Assembly (NCBI RefSeq): GCF_029868385.1 | Contig: NZ_JARWNX010000054.1 | Location: 62,001 to 126,000, forward strand | DNA from: Nocardia cyriacigeorgica | Lineage (GTDB): Bacteria > Actinomycetota > Actinomycetes > Mycobacteriales > Mycobacteriaceae | Reading direction: 5' to 3' | DNA: 64,000 nt | Shown here: positions 63,841-64,000 of the stretch, one piece after another | Numbering within the stretch: position 1 is the first letter of the stretch | Layout of the letters: every line of letters begins with the position of its first letter | The notes under the pieces: model-generated | Databases searched by the model: none | Seen by the model: only the letters and a program-made list of their open reading frames with translations | Told to the model about the DNA's origin: nothing | Translations under genes and position numbers: made by a program

Positions 63841-64000
63841 CGCGCACCTGCCAATCCCAGCACCAGCTGAACGAGTTGGACATCGACCATGCCGTTGTCG
63901 GCTCCGGCGCAGCGGCCGGGCGCCACGGCATTGATGGCGGCGCAGACCTGTTCGGCGTCGCGGTGGGCGATCGCCACCCGTGGCGGGGCGTAGACCAGTC
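63837..64000 (-). CDS. mceD: MCE-family protein D, second mce cluster (3' end only)
   Basis: The last 54 codons of a gene running off the window edge. The visible tail (LVYAPPRVAIAHRDAEQVCAA...PGRCAGADNGMVDVQLVQLVLGLAGAR) resembles C-terminal MceD segments with paired cysteines. Its TGA overlaps the mceE ATG. Assignment follows from operon position. Confidence 0.75.
   Translation of the reverse strand, partial: LVYAPPRVAIAHRDAEQVCAAINAVAPGRCAGADNGMVDVQLVQLVLGLAGAR

Overview
This window is high-GC actinobacterial chromosome, almost certainly a mycolic-acid-producing member of the Mycobacteriales and most like Nocardia. The reasons are a single giant type I fatty acid synthase (3,119 codons) next to acpS, a complete yrbE/mce operon plus the tail of a second one, an Rv3235-like protein and an EphD-like hydrolase. 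A neighbourhood resembling the M. tuberculosis Rv2520c-bcp-acpS-fas block is kept. No phage, insertion sequence or CRISPR array was seen.

Layout. 1-6.2 kb: a secreted excalibur protein, a DUF3618 protein, bcp, and a TetR gene divergent from a DrrA/DrrB-type ABC exporter with two tandem operators between them. A DUF7159-like membrane protein and another TetR follow. 6.4-16.7 kb: the fas-acpS operon on the minus strand, an upstream region with three related inverted repeats, then tRNA-Leu(UAG). 17-19.3 kb: an ECF41/SigJ-type sigma factor downstream of an FAD oxidoreductase that has an ECF-like promoter. 19.4-22.5 kb: a membrane protein with a coupled 27-codon leader ORF, then fused fragments of an acyltransferase and of an exonuclease-BRCT-TerD protein (a gene graveyard), then an intact DUF4203-like membrane protein.

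22.9-31.5 kb: a PucR regulator, a TetR, an ABC1 kinase, and divergently a compact four-gene operon (EphD-like hydrolase, D-aminoacylase-like amidohydrolase, PF10118 putative di-metal protein, PDR-type ferredoxin/flavin reductase) closed by a perfect hairpin. This looks like a lipid or xenobiotic oxidation pathway. 31.6-41.2 kb: a VOC protein, ilvD, a Gly-Tyr repeat secreted protein, a TPR-like protein, DUF72, an Rrf2-MFS pair whose transporter has a repeat-encoded N-terminus, an Rv3235-like protein and a YdjM-like hydrolase. 41.2-47.8 kb: a methyltransferase-GGDEF pair, a Baeyer-Villiger monooxygenase with a divergent AraC regulator, a VIT-family transporter and an unknown protein.

48-58.9 kb: a complete mce lipid-import operon (yrbEA, yrbEB, mceA-F, Mce-associated proteins). 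58.9-61.7 kb: a TetR with a downstream DUF6670-like gene, and an OhrR-like MarR overlapping a DUF5313 gene. 61.8-64 kb: a second mce cluster (D partial, E, F) running toward the first. Several genes have a -10-like hexamer 6-7 nt before the start codon and no Shine-Dalgarno sequence, which suggests leaderless mRNAs.
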